NCBI GenBank assembly: GCA_944989445.1
Contig: CALYLW010000069.1
Location: 1,178,001 to 1,242,000, forward strand
Direction of reading: 5' to 3'
Length of the DNA stretch: 64,000 nucleotides
DNA from: Ampullaceana balthica
Lineage: Eukaryota > Mollusca > Gastropoda > Lymnaeidae
The notes below the pieces were generated by a model. The model saw only the letters and a list, made by a program, of their open reading frames with translations, was not told the DNA's origin and did not search any database. A program made the translations under genes and the position numbers. Position 1 is the first letter of the stretch. Every line of letters begins with the position of its first letter. Shown in pieces: positions 47,186-58,845 of the stretch.

Positions 47186-47595
47186 GCTCGCTCTCTCTCT
47201 CTCTTTCACTCTCTCTTTCTCTCATGTTATATTTTCTCCTTCGCTCATGATATAGTTTCTCCTTCTCTCGTAGCATATTTTCTCCTTCGTTCATGATATA
47301 GTTTCTCCCTCTCTCGTAGCATATTTGCTACTTCGTTCATGATATAGTTTCTCCCTCTCTCGTAGCATATTTGCTCCTTCGTTCATGATATAGTTTCTCC
47401 ATCTCTCGTAGCATATTTTCTCCTTCGTTCATGATATAGTTTCTCCCTCTCTCGTAGCATATTTGCTCCTTCGTTCATGATATCGTTTCTCCCTCTCTCG
47501 TAGCATGCATATTTTCTCCTTCGCTCATGATATAGTTTCTCCCTCTCTCGTAGCATATTTGCTCCTTCGTTCATGATATCGTTTCTCCCTCTATT
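46901..47595. repeat. CT-rich compound repeat with 46-bp tandem units
   Basis: 46960-47230 has (CT)n tracts embedded in repeated 'catgataggctatggtttct' units. From about 47250 a cleaner unit of about 46 bp ('catgatatagtttctccctc' plus 'tctcgtagcatatttgctccttcgtt') repeats about seven times. Open frames on both strands derive from the repeat. Confidence 0.92.
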
Positions 47596-48564
47596 ATTGT
47601 ATATTTTATCCCTCGCTATGTTCTATTCTCTCCCTCGCTCACAGTTTATTCAATGATATCCTCGTAAATGCCACTAACAGTTTTTGGCCGAACGTTCTCT
47701 GATCCTACGGGTACGGGCCATTGATAATCATACACGAGTAAGGCCCCGATTAATACGCAGCTCAAACATCAAACAAAAAACGTGCTGTCACAGAGGAGCT
47801 CAAGCTGTAAGTCTGAGGCCACCTAGAACTAATTGACATTAATGTATTGAGATTTAAATATAATGGGACTATGCGTATGTATTTATGTGTTTATATCTTA
47901 TCTTTTAAAGTCTTAAAATTCCAACAAATTTTTGTAGCAGTTTTCATCTACAATAGTGGAGATATTTATTTAGAGGAAATTCCAAAGTGTTTTTAAGGTG
48001 CTATTCTGTATTTGTTTTAGATTCTCTGTTCTGTTCACGGTGTGCACTTAACTAAACTCAATGTGTTATTCAAATGTGACTCTCATAAAACAACAAATGG
48101 TACTGTAAAACTGATATACATAAAGCGCAACTAATGCTAAAAAAGAAACAATTTGAATTTTTATTATTGAGGCTATTAACGATGGAATATGCGTTATAGA
48201 AAAGACAAAAGTGAACAAAGACATTTTCCACGAGAATTATTCTATAGTCAAAAAATTAATATTTCCATTCTAATAGTTTAACAAAAAGTTGTGACGCTGC
48301 ACATGATTATTTTTTTTATTTAAAAAAAAGGGAGGGGGGGGCTACAACGCTACACGTGTGACATAAACAGTAAATAAAAAGATTTGGCCAAGACCTTTGA
48401 AATATTTTACTTGGTCCCCTAATTATGAAACAATTTTAAAATAACTCTTGTCGGAATACTTCTGCAATTTTTATATTTAAAATCTAACTTAATTATGGCG
48501 GTGTGGCTTTTGTATACTCTTGGGGTTTTGTCCATTTTATCTTCTAATCCTTTACAAATCCAAT
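47596..48564. other. Unique sequence, no gene seen
   Basis: AT-rich; a poly-A/poly-G run at 48325-48342 is the only notable tract. Confidence 0.45.
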
Positions 48565-48930
48565 TGACATATTTATCTAATCTTATCTTATCTGTTTACA
48601 GACGCTCCTTCTATACAGAAGATTATTGCGTCCTACGCTTATCTATGGTTTGTGTTTAGTCCTGCATTTTTATTAGAGATTTAAATGTTGATAAAGTGTT
48701 GGTTTTCCTGATTTCTTCATGCAACCCATTCCACGCCCGAATTCCGGACGGGAAGAAAGCGAAAATTTGTATGTGTTTGTTCTTGCATACGGAATAAGAA
48801 AGGTGTTTTTATCCTTATGTCTATCTGAGGGTTGAATTAAGTTATCTTTGTGTTGTATTTGTAAATATTCCAACCCACTAAAGCATTGAAACAAATATTC
48901 AAATCTACAACCACTTTTGTGCAAAAATTG
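48565..48930 (-). mobile_element. LINE 3' end: reverse transcriptase C-terminus and GATAA tail
   Basis: Read on minus, the frames contain 'HKDKNTFLIPYARTNTYKFS' and, one frameshift later, 'FFPSGIRAWNGLHEEI' then 'TLSTFKSLIKMQD' and a stop near 48664. This is the C-terminal signature of non-LTR reverse transcriptase proteins ('..iPyaRT..yk.SFFP..Ir.WN.Lp.....a.tl..Fk..L'), as in the CR1/L2/RTE-like clades; I cannot fix the clade. The short 3' untranslated part includes 'cttctgtatagaaggagcgt' and ends in GATAA repeats. The element is 5'-truncated and frameshifted. Confidence 0.8.
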
Positions 48931-49040
48931 TTCAAACCATCAATTGAAACGAACTGAAAAATGAGGTGGACTGTGATCTGGTTAAGTTGTCAGCAATCGC
49001 CACCAGGAAGTAGGACAGACAATCTGAACGCATTGTAGTG

Positions 49041-49226
49041 CAGTGCTTCTCAAACTTTTTAGTATTGCGGACCAGCAGGAATTTTTTCCATTTCACCAGG
49101 AACCGGTAAACTATTTTCCCTGCACTGACAATTTTTTCTGTCCTTTTTTTGAGAACATCTGCGGACCGGCAGCGGATGGCCCACGGACCGGCACCGGTCC
49201 GCGGACCACCACTTTGAGAAGCACTG
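49041..49226. mobile_element. hAT MITE, 186 bp
   Basis: Ends CAGTGCTTCTCAAACTTT and ...ACTTTGAGAAGCACTG are inverted repeats, with the exact 8-bp duplication TTGTAGTG on both sides (49033-49040, 49227-49234). The inner part has palindromic 'accggcaccggtccgcgg' and 'gcggaccagcagg' segments typical of this group. Short plus and minus frames over it are not genes. Confidence 0.95.
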
Positions 49227-49990
49227 TTGTAGTGGACGCTTAGCCGATGAAGCAAATAGACAGCTAGCGAGTTGTATTTTGGGGGGTTTTACTTTATATT
49301 TACTTTTGCCTTAAGTATAGTCGACCGTATTTCCATAACAACCTTACAACTGTTAAAATATGCCATTACGGTATACCTATTCCAACATATTAAAGTATCG
49401 GAATACATATTTAAACCCACAATGCACTTGAATGAAAATAAAAATGAGAACGTTGCGTAGTCAAAGTTTTTTAAAAACTGCTTTCATTAGATGTCTTTTA
49501 AAAGTGAAATAAATTATGTCATTAGTCTAGTAAGCAAACGTTTAGAAATGTCTAAGTTGAGTAATTTCATAGATATTTTAAATCGGATTAATTTCCTAAA
49601 GATCCTTTCAAAACATTTAAAATCTATCTCCTTCACTCATTTGTATTTACTTATATAAATTAGATTTGAAGTCATTAATTTCATACTCAGCTCATTAATA
49701 TTAATCGTGAATATTTCATTTATTCATTGCAAGTTCAAGAGTCGTCGTGTAATGATATGATACAGACGCTTAACTGTGGCCCCAAAATCACGACTGCCTC
49801 AAATAAAGCTGACAGGTTTATATTAAGAAATTCGATGTATTTTTAAGCTAAAGTCCTGAAATTCGTGAGGTCAAAATAAAGTCGTTGAAAGTACGACTCG
49901 AGCGTTCATTAAAATCGTTCATTCGGTAACACGGGAATAGCAGTAACGTTATATGTATATCTACTGTTGGCGCTTTGCTATCTTCCGATG
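49227..49990. other. AT-rich unique sequence, nothing seen
   Basis: No convincing exon, RNA or repeat. Confidence 0.5.
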
Positions 49991-49998
49991 ATCTGGAC

Positions 49999-50322
49999 TA
50001 GGGGTCGGGAAACCATGGCTCGCGAGCCAGATGTGGCTCTATTAATGGCTGCATCTGGCTCTCAGACAAATGTTCAATTTTTTTTAAATAGTTAATTCAG
50101 ACTCCTTTCATCTACATATTAATTGCATATAAAAAAACAGCATAACTATATTATTAAAAGAAATTCAGACATAATTATTGTACTTTTAGAGTTGAAATTA
50201 CACAAAATGCATACATTTAGTTGAATTTTTAGTTTTAAACATAATGTATGGCTCTCACAGAATTACTTTTCAAAATATGTGGTGTTTATGGCTCTCTCAG
50301 ACAAAAAGTTTCCCGACCATTG
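49999..50322. mobile_element. hAT MITE, 324 bp
   Basis: Left end TAGGGGTCGGGAAACC and right end GTTTCCCGACCATTG are imperfect inverted repeats, with the exact 8-bp duplication ATCTGGAC (49991-49998, 50323-50330). The interior has repeated 'atggctctca' and 'tggctct' motifs and an AT-rich core. Confidence 0.93.
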
Positions 50323-50330
50323 ATCTGGAC

Positions 50331-51019
50331 AAATGTTGAATATCAAGTTTCCCATCCAGTTCAGTTCATTTGTCCGTGGTTGTTCAACACAGGAAAAAAT
50401 ATATAGCATGCATGACGTTATAACTACGTGAGCTATTACAGTGGTATGGACACAGTGAGTGACAGTGACCACCGTGGTCGATCCAATAAGTCCAGTGTTA
50501 GAATCTGTCGTATCGGCATGCGTATTGCGTGCTGTCATACTCACTGCCACCAATGTCGTGTTCTTCAGATCTAATGAAAAACTTGGGAATTTAATTAGTC
50601 CGTAAATATGACTGTGTTAACGGCCAATACTCTAGTAGCGTACCGCATAAATCAACTTGTATCTATTGGAGATTCATATACTGATTGCTTGAACAAAAAT
50701 CCATTGGCCCCGCCCCGTCAATATTTATATTACAAGCCCCGAGGATGGATTGAAAATTCAGATTTGAAACAAACACCGCGATGTGGTTGACTGAATTCAA
50801 GGACGAGTGTACGAATGGGTGAGATTAAAGGAGAGGATCAATGATTTGGCTTAAATAACAGATCATGCAGTTACGACAGTGAACAGTGTGATTAAACTAT
50901 ATATATATATAGTATATATTATATATTAATATGTATAATGCAATGGTAAAATATGACTTGAAAAAAATAATTAGTGTGACTCTTCACCTCCATAGTCGCG
51001 AAAGTTTTGTGACGTAATC
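50331..51019. other. Unique sequence, no gene seen
   Basis: Minus frame 50553-50263 overlaps the MITE and is unconvincing. A (TA)n-like tract lies at 50899-50930. Confidence 0.45.
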
Positions 51020-51368
51020 GCCGTGTTGTTATGTCACCCACTGTGTTGTTGTGTCACCCACTGTGTTGTTATGTCACCCACTGTGTTGTTATGTCACCCA
51101 CTGTGTTGTTTGTCACCCACTGTGTTGTTGTGTCACCCACTGTGTTGTTATGTCACCCACTGTGTTGTTATGTCACCCACTGTGTTGTTATGTCACCCAC
51201 TGTGTTGTTATGTCACCCACTGTGTTGTTATGTCACCCACTGTGTTGTTGTGTTCACCCACTGTGTTGTTATGTCACCCACTGTGTTGTTATGTCACACA
51301 CTGTGTTGTTATGTGACCCACTGTGTTGTTGTGTCACCACTGTGTTGTTGTGTCACCACTGCGTCGTT
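51020..51368. repeat. Tandem repeat, 20-bp unit, about 17 copies
   Basis: Unit 'tgtgttgttatgtcacccac'; a few copies have 1-bp indels. The Cys/Val-rich frames are repeat products. Confidence 0.96.
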
Positions 51369-51790
51369 AAGTAAACGCTGTGTGACGGCGAAAGCGTTAT
51401 ACTTCCCGCCTGAGAACCTCCGCTATTCTGAAGTCTTAAAATAATCGCTCCCATGTCTAGTTGTCTGACTGCTGTTGTTGTAGAGCAGATTATGAGCAAG
51501 TTGAGTCAGCCAGCAGGAATTAAATCCATCGTTTATTTAGCATAATATTCATGGCGCATGGTAATAAAATCCAATTAATTGTTCCGTAACTAGGAAGCAA
51601 AAATGCAAGCGAAAGTAAAGTTATTCGGACCTATAACTAAAAAAGATTTCTTATATTGTACCTTAGTCATCGTGTAATTTTTCCGTTTTGTCCTTGATTT
51701 TTCGGTTAAGCTACATTGGTTTTTATGTTTATACATGTACGATGAACGGAGCCATGCTGAAATTATGTAGATTGTGATCAAAAGTTGTTT
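51369..51790. other. Unique sequence, nothing seen
   Basis: No feature recognised. Confidence 0.45.
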
Positions 51791-52235
51791 TTTTTTACTG
51801 TCACTATAATGTGAATTAACTGTCACATCACTGTCACTACATCATGAATAAACTGTCACAGCACTGTCACCAATGTTCCCTCTATGCCTCTATGGTTCAA
51901 TGGTCCGTGTGCAAAGAAAAAAAAACTCGTGTTCAAAGTTGCGCAGCATCCATTTTTAGCAATATTTTACCAAATTTGCTGCATGGTAATTCAAAACTGC
52001 TGCGCGGCGTCGGTCAGATATCTACGCGGCCTCGTAGCCACGCAGCTTAAATGGAACATTGACTGTCACTTCATCGTGAATAAAATCTCACACCTCTGTC
52101 ACTATAATGTGAATTATTGTCACAACACTCTCATTTCAATGGCAATAACTGTCACAGAATGCACTGTCACTGAAAATTTAATGAACTCTCACAACACTGT
52201 CACTACGGTGGGAATAAACGGTCACATATTGTCAC
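51791..52235. repeat. Degenerate 'actgtcac' tandem repeat, interrupted by a MITE
   Basis: Irregular units 'aactgtcacaacactgtcac' plus 'tataatgtgaat' occur on both sides of the MITE at 51871-52061. Confidence 0.75.
51871..52061 (+). mobile_element. hAT-like MITE, CAATGTTCC family, 191 bp
   Basis: Ends CAATGTTCCCTCTA and ...TGGAACATTG, with the exact 8-bp duplication ACTGTCAC (51863-51870, 52062-52069). The duplication could be inflated because the flank is itself an 'actgtcac' repeat, but the ends agree with the two other copies. Confidence 0.88.
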
Positions 52236-53069
52236 TACGCGAACTGACAAAATTCTTCTATTGGACACTATCGGGGAAATAAATAGAATAGGTTGCAGAA
52301 CGCTCGAGCCAACATAGAAAAGGGTAGAAGTAGGATGAGACTCCAATCAGGCTGGGTTTTTTAAAAATGTTCTATAAAAAGGGTATACGTGAGTGACAGG
52401 ACGCCACAAAACAACGAAGGTGTCGACAAAAAGCCTTCGTCGGCGAAAAAAACAAACAAACAGAAACTGATAGCAGTACGAAAATCAAACAAAACTGAAA
52501 CACCCAGCAAAGTTAGTATTTATCTAGGCTACGACATTGGAATAATATTGTTTTATTAGTCTAGTCTATCGGTATTCTACTTTACTTTCTAAAAATATGA
52601 TTTAATCGCATGGTGTAAGCAGGTAATTTAAGTACGAATTTTGTTTTCAAGTTATGTCATTGTCATAAGAAAACCTAATGACATATACGATGGCCACCAA
52701 CTTAACGTTTTATAAAACTTTTCTCAATGTGTATAGGAATAATCATGATGTGGATCGCTTCAACTTGACCATGGGTCATGTCAATAGAAAGGTTGAGAAC
52801 CACCTGGATAGAGTTTGTGGGAGATTGAAGTACCCCAGGAGTCTAATTTATGAGCACTTCGCCATCTGTGGTACTTAGTCGCTAAGACGAATAAACAAAG
52901 CTTTACATTTTACATTAATGTCATTTTTAGACTTTATATAGTTTTAATTAATTGTGTCAGTGTTGAACTTTATCTAATTTAAGTTAAAAGTATGACTTTT
53001 ACGTTTTTTTAATTTTAATTTTGTATTTTTTTAAAAATTAAATTTCTCAAAATAAAATTAATATTATTG
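52236..53069. other. Unique sequence, no gene called
   Basis: The 66-codon plus frame at 52678-52878 is protein-like in composition but unrecognised and lacks clear splice sites. The rest is AT-rich. Confidence 0.3.
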
Positions 53070-53230
53070 GTAGACTTTTTCTAATTTAATTTAATAATGT
53101 CAATGTTACACTTCCTACAATTTCAATTAAGGTTATTGCTAGTCTTTCTCTTATTTCATTTAATGTCATTGTTAGATTTTCTCTAATTTCAAGTAATCTC
53201 ATTGTTTTAATTTCTCTAATTTCCTCTACA
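53070..53230. repeat. Degenerate tandem repeat, about 50-bp unit
   Basis: 'tctaatttaatttaat.atgtcaatgtta' type units recur three to four times with many changes. Confidence 0.6.
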
Positions 53231-53419
53231 CTATAAATATAGACAAGTGTTCTGCCGACATTGTTAACACTAACATAGGTTTTTGTGGAAGACACATATT
53301 TCCACGGGTTCAGACTATGAGTTGAATTTGTTTTGTCAGCTGTATACAAAACAAAAACATGCTCACAGTTTAAAAACAAAATAATAACACCAATGAGCTC
53401 CATGATAACGAAAGTCTGG

Positions 53420-53500
53420 CCCGGTACCTTTTGGACGGTGGACCGGAGCAGATTCACGGTCAGGTACCTTTTGGACAATGGACCGGAGCAGATTCGTAGC
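53420..53500. repeat. Short direct duplication, about 48 bp
   Basis: 'ggtaccttttggac.gtggac' plus 'cggagcagattc' occurs twice in tandem (53423 and 53463). Confidence 0.8.
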
Positions 53501-53584
53501 CCGGTTTGTAAGGACCGGTTTATAGACTATTCACAAATAAAAATGTGTTTGAATTATTTTTTACCACCATGAGGTAGTATAAGA

Positions 53585-53955
53585 ACAAGGTATCAGCATA
53601 GGGCATTCATACATGCCCCCCATAAGGCATTCATACATGCCCCCCTATAAGGCATTCATACATGCCCCCCTATAAGGCATTCATACACTCCCCCCTATAA
53701 GGCATTCATACATGCCCCCCCTATAAGGCATTCATACATGCCCCCCTATAGGCATTCATACATGCCCCCCATAAGGCATTCATACATGCCCCCCTATAAG
53801 GCATTCATACATGCCCCCCTATAAGGCATTCATACATTCCCCCCCCCCTATAGAATGCATGTTCCCGCCCCCTCCCATAAAACATTCATACATGCCCCCC
53901 CTATAGAGTGCATGTTCCCGCCCCCTCCCATAAGGCATTCATACATTTCGCCCTC
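53585..53955. repeat. Tandem repeat, about 25-bp unit
   Basis: Unit 'ctataaggcattcatacatg' plus 'ccccc' repeats about 14 times, with varying C-run length. The last copies are diverged. Confidence 0.95.
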
Positions 53956-54155
53956 CCCCTATTTTTTCCCTACACAATTATGTAATGACCAACAGCTGTG
54001 GATAAAGTGTTCATACGTCACAACGGTCGAAGAGAGCACGCCCTAAACATCACAGGACCTGAATGATGACAACTGTTTTATATTTAAGTTTTAAAGATAA
54101 ATGAACTGTTTAAAATAACTTTAAAACAAAAAATTATAAGGATATTATTATTGAA

Positions 54156-54446
54156 CTAGTGTATTACCCGTCAAAATGACGGAAGTTTTAAAAATAAATA
54201 CATTTCAGCTGAAATCTATTTATTTTGAAAAAATTCACATCAGAATAAAAGTAATGTAATAGTAATACAGAACTTTTATTTATTTTATTTATTTTTATTT
54301 TATTCATTTATTTTCATATTGCACAATTTTATGTGGAACGTTCGAAAAGAGTTATTTTTGGTGCAGTAATTTGGTGCGCTGCTTTCTAAAATTAGTAGCG
54401 TCACGGACAGATAGACGTGACATACATTGCAAATTATATGTGTTGA
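54156..54446 (-). mobile_element. Non-autonomous Helitron (family 1), intact 291-bp copy
   Basis: On minus it starts TCAACACATATAATTTGC after A and ends with hairpin CCGTCA-TTT-TGACGG, then GTAATACA and CTAG before T. It aligns end to end with 10345-13019 minus the hAT there, and shows the empty site 'acatttcagctgaaatct'. Confidence 0.9.
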
Positions 54447-55431
54447 TGTATCAATAGGGTAAAATTAAAGAAATTCACCTGATAGAAATTATAAACTGGT
54501 TAAGTGATAATTGAAATTATTCGGACTCCTTGTGCAAGCCCTAATCTAGAGTTACACAACAGCTTCAATTCCTTCATTGTGTTCATGGTAATATATCCCA
54601 AATCCCAACTGGACCTCACAGCGTCCAATAAACATATCAATGCTATGAGCCCTGCATGTCCGGCAAACATACTTCACGCCACATTTTTGATGGACGTGTT
54701 ATGGATGGCCTCCAGGGTGTGGCCTGTCACGTGACAACTGACTGCTGCGATTAACACCGGACACGTCAGCCCTGATAAAGACGGGAGATTCCTGGCCAAT
54801 TAATAAGACGTCATACTGACCGCAGCAGGCCAACTGGCAGGTGAGATGTGTGTGTCATCGATGGCCAAGACTCCTGGGCCCGTCAACAGGTAAACGATCT
54901 TCTCAATATTTGATGGATTTTATTCATGGGTCGATCATTTCATCTTGTCTGATAACCACCCCCTAGCCCCTACCCTCCAATATCAACAGCACCACAAATA
55001 AATGTAATACTTCGAATCACCACATTCTTAACCCAGTGGTGGCTCTGGCAGAAAGGGAAAGACGGCCGAATATTTCTGAACATTGAAATTCGCTTTTAAT
55101 ATCTAACTAATTGCCATTGAAATAAAATATACTCTCAGAAAAGGGATTTTAAGCAATAGGTTCAACTGAATCAAACATGAATATTTTTTGTTTTTAAATC
55201 AACTTTGAACATTACTGAATGGTTCAATGTGGGAATCAAATCGTTTTAAAATATTTTAAAAAATGCCCAGCACATAATTTTATAGTAATTCAAACTAGAG
55301 ACATGTGAAATGAAACATGTTTTAAGTTTATAATGGAGACATTTACAAAATTTATTTATTTATTTATTTGTAACATTGCTCATTTGCCACTTACTTAGTT
55401 ATGTAGCTAAAAATCCAATGTTAAAACATAT
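54447..55431. other. Unique sequence, no gene called
   Basis: 54590-54900 is GC-balanced and non-repetitive. The plus frame 54504-54734 is not recognised. Confidence 0.4.
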
Positions 55432-55439
55432 ATTATAAC

Positions 55440-55868
55440 TAGGGCTGCGGAAATTAACGATTAATTAATCGATTAATACTTAAAATAATTTAATTATTAA
55501 AATTCATTTGATCGATTAATATTCGATTAAGATTTAAGAAATCAATTCTAAAAAAAAATTCCCAATTTATTAATTATTTATATTTTTTGTTACTTATATA
55601 CTTTTTCCTCGTATTATTATTATTTATTTAGACGTGCATACGTAAACGAAAAGGTTTTTCTTCCTTACTTCTTGCATAGCAGAACGAATTTGCTGTGTTA
55701 GCCTACGTCCGTGACAAAACTCGGGCGCCAAGGAATAACCGCGACTTAAACGATTTCGCGCAATAATGAATCGCGGCTTAACGGGATCTTTGTGTGTGTA
55801 ATACAAATATAATTAATCACAATTAATCGATTAATAGAACCAAAAAAAATTAATCAGTACCAGCCCTA
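55440..55868. mobile_element. hAT element, 429 bp, non-autonomous
   Basis: Ends TAGGGCTG and CAGCCCTA, with the exact 8-bp duplication ATTATAAC (55432-55439, 55869-55876). Subterminal ATTAATCGATTAAT palindromes lie at both ends. The same terminal style occurs in the decayed hAT at 21982-22714. The 60-codon minus frame inside is not a recognisable transposase. Confidence 0.93.
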
Positions 55869-55876
55869 ATTATAAC

Positions 55877-56450
55877 ATAATAATAGTGGTATGGCCGGCG
55901 GTCTTAAATACACCTCAATAAAACTATCATATCAGAAGTATAACTACAAAATGACCAAAATTAAAACAAATAAGATCAATACGTTATGTCAATTGTAAGG
56001 TAAAGTTTGCACGAGTCAATTCTTCGCTAAGCAAACGCCTACCACCTACCCCCCTCCCCCACACACACACATAAACTTTTCCTCCTTTAATATCCGTCAG
56101 AAAATGTAGGTTTGAATTTGCCAATACTTTATGTCACGTGAGTCAGCAGAAGATTGCCAAATAAAAAAACAAAACAACAACATTCATTAATTTGAGCAGC
56201 GACCCGGGAGGCTGTTGACCATTCACAGCAGACACAGTGACCCCATCATTGCCCTATGGACCCGTGATTACAGTGGTCAGTAGTCACTGACAATAAATGA
56301 GAGAAAGAGAACCATGCAGCCATACTCTCGAATGCCACTACAGTCTGGTTTACATGCCTTCAGAATACTGACGTCTCGCAGTGAACATTATTTTAGTGAA
56401 TAAACTTACAGGTAGTAAGGTACAAGGATTCGCCGCACTGTCACTCAACT
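55877..56450. other. Unique sequence, nothing seen
   Basis: No feature recognised. Confidence 0.45.
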
Positions 56451-56545
56451 ATAACAATAGTAATAATAATAATAATTGATAATTTATATAGCGCTGTATC
56501 CCAGTAGGGAACCGGGCTCACTGCGCTTTACATGGAGATCATAAC
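56451..56545. repeat. Dispersed retroposon-like tail with 'tatatagcgc'
   Basis: An (AAT)n run is followed by 'gataatttatatagcgctgt' and '..ctgcgctttacatgg'. This combination is common at the ends of interspersed repeats in many animals. Family not determined. Confidence 0.45.
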
Positions 56546-58050
56546 ATACATATAATAATTAAATAACCATTCATACCATAATAACAACATAAAGGACAGT
56601 AAATTACACAAGCTACGCTAATCATTAAAACAAATGTTGTTTCATTAATTTTGTAAATTCATTTTTGAAAAATGCGTCTTAAGTGCAGTCTTGAAGGACT
56701 TGGTAGTTGGAATACTACGGATGTGTAATTCCAATGTTTGGCTGTACAACATAGAACTCGTTATAGACGCAAAATAAATTTATGTACAAACAGTTAAACT
56801 AATATTAAATTGTTAACATCACAAAAATTATGCAAATGATTCTAAATGGTGAATATTGGATTTCATTCATTTTTATTTAAATTAAAGACCAAATGTGCAT
56901 TCGGGGAATAGATGCAGAATTCTGAAAGTGAAACAGACGACTGCAACTATCACAACCAGGATTGCAGTGGAGATCTATCGAAATCATTTAGGCCTACAAT
57001 TTTATTTTACTGCAAAGTGTATTACAATGTAGAGATATTTGGACCAGAATCAGATTTAGAGTTGTCTAATACTTTTGGAATCATATTTAGTAGGATGCTG
57101 AGGTAAATTTAAATAGGCATACGTAGATGTTTTTTTACTGACTTACGTTAACATCAAAACTGCCTTGACCTTTTGAACTTACATTGCGATGTCGATGCTC
57201 ACTTGTTTTTGCAGTTTCAAATAACTTATTTTGAGGAGCACGCAAATAAAATCACCAAATTGAAACGAAGATACGGCTGAAAACTCCAAAATAACAAGAA
57301 ATGGATTCTGAGAACGCTTCACTTCCGTTGATCAAAGTTGTACAATCCTGTCACCGTCCGGGGGCAACCGTCCGAACAACAACATGCTGGTCACGTGAAA
57401 TCCCACAAAGATGATATGTATATCCGACCGGTCTCGTCAGCTCTTGGGTAGCGGCATATTGTGGCACGTTGTCAACAATCCGACAGCGAACAGAAGTACT
57501 TGCCCCGAGCTGTGGGCCGAGGGGAAATTTGACGTCTGGCGGGCTGCTCATGTCGTCAACAAGGGGCGGGGCCTTGCTCCGTCAAATTAACAGCTGAGGG
57601 GTGGAGCTTTTCCAAACAGCCAATGATTCACATCCCCGGCTGCGGTCGCTGAGAATTCAAAACAAGGTTTTAATGATTTTTTTCTCAAGGTTTGTCCAAA
57701 TTCAGACGCCAGTGATATGCGTTGACCAACGAGCTCCTCTTTTTTTTTGGACGCAGCTTAATTGTTGAACTCTTAAAAGTGACTATGCCGCGCATGAACT
57801 GTCATTAACAGTGAAGGAAAAATTTCATGCTTGAATTAAAGTTGATGAAGTTTAGCTATCTACAATTTTACAACAAATAAAAATAGTAATGGATGTAACA
57901 TAAATCTCACCCCCCACCCACCTCTCCCTCCCTGAGCTGAAGGCCCTCGGCCCTAGCCTTAGTTCTCACGAGTAAGTTGAGTAGTATGGATATCCGAATG
58001 TCTAGAACTCTATAATCCAACTTTTATCCAAACTTCGGACTCCACGAAAG
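56546..58050. other. Unique sequence; 57300-57660 CpG-richer, possible promoter
   Basis: 57350-57620 is GC-balanced, with an SP1-type box (ggggcgggg, about 57564), and the minus strand is open from an ATG at 57551 for 66 codons ('MSSPPDVKFPLGPQLGASTS..'). I recognise no family and see no donor, so it is not called a gene. Confidence 0.3.
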
Positions 58051-58054
58051 AAAC

Positions 58055-58362
58055 AAGTTTATGACTTACTAGTGCAAGTCAACTATTTCTATGACTTACT
58101 AGTGCAAGTCAACTATTTCTATGACTTACTAGTGCAAGTCAACTATTTCTATGACTTACTAGTGCAAGTCAACTATTTCTATGACTTACTAGTGCAAGTC
58201 AACTATTTCTATGACTTACTAGTGCAAGTCAACTATTTCTATGACTTACTAGTGCAAGTCAACTATTTCTATGACTTACTAGTGCAAGTCAACTATTTCT
58301 ATGACTTACTAGTGCAAGTCAACTATTTCTATGACTTACTAGTGCAAGTCAACTATTTCTAT
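58055..58362. repeat. Perfect 30-bp tandem repeat, 10 copies
   Basis: Unit 'tatgacttactagtgcaagt' plus 'caactatttc' is repeated with no substitution that I can see. It gives a 10-residue repeat in one frame (LVQVNYFYDL). Complete identity points to very recent expansion. Confidence 0.98.
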
Positions 58363-58687
58363 ACTGAATACGGCTTTGATATTTGAAACCTCCGATAGAA
58401 TTTACTACTAAGCGAAGAAAAGAGTTGATAGTTTATCTACACAGGGGCGCTGAAACCAATCTAATTATTATTATTTTTAAGAAATAGATATTCCTCAATA
58501 ATTGTCGTATCTCTAATATATTTTGTCACTAAACATCGTGACAATAGCGGCAATAGGAATTGACATTCTTTCAGCTATATATTTGGTAGCTAATCCGTCG
58601 CGGGTTGCAACGATCTCAGAAGAAATTAAATTAAAAGCAACCAATGACTCGTAATTATAAATACATTTTATGCGGGAAACCCTTGCA
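58363..58687. other. Unique sequence, nothing seen
   Basis: No feature recognised. Confidence 0.45.
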
Positions 58688-58845
58688 GGAGTGTCCAACA
58701 CAACAACAAGGAGTGTCCAACACAACAACAAGGAGTGTCCAACACAACAACAAGGAGTGTCCAACACAACAACAAGGAGTGTCCAACACAACAACAAGGA
58801 GTGTCCAACACAACAACAAGGAGTGTCCAACACAACAACAACTTC
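58688..58845. repeat. Tandem repeat, 22-bp unit, 7 copies
   Basis: Unit 'gagtgtccaacacaacaaca' plus 'ag', identical copies. All six frames are open; none is a gene. Confidence 0.97.

Noticed and set aside
46906..47255. Ser/Leu-rich frames of 60-115 codons
   Set aside because: CT-rich compound repeat.
51884..52282. 132-codon plus frame
   Set aside because: Covers the CAATGTTCC MITE and an 'actgtcac' repeat.
54504..54734. 76-codon plus frame
   Set aside because: Unrecognised, no splice signals, likely chance.
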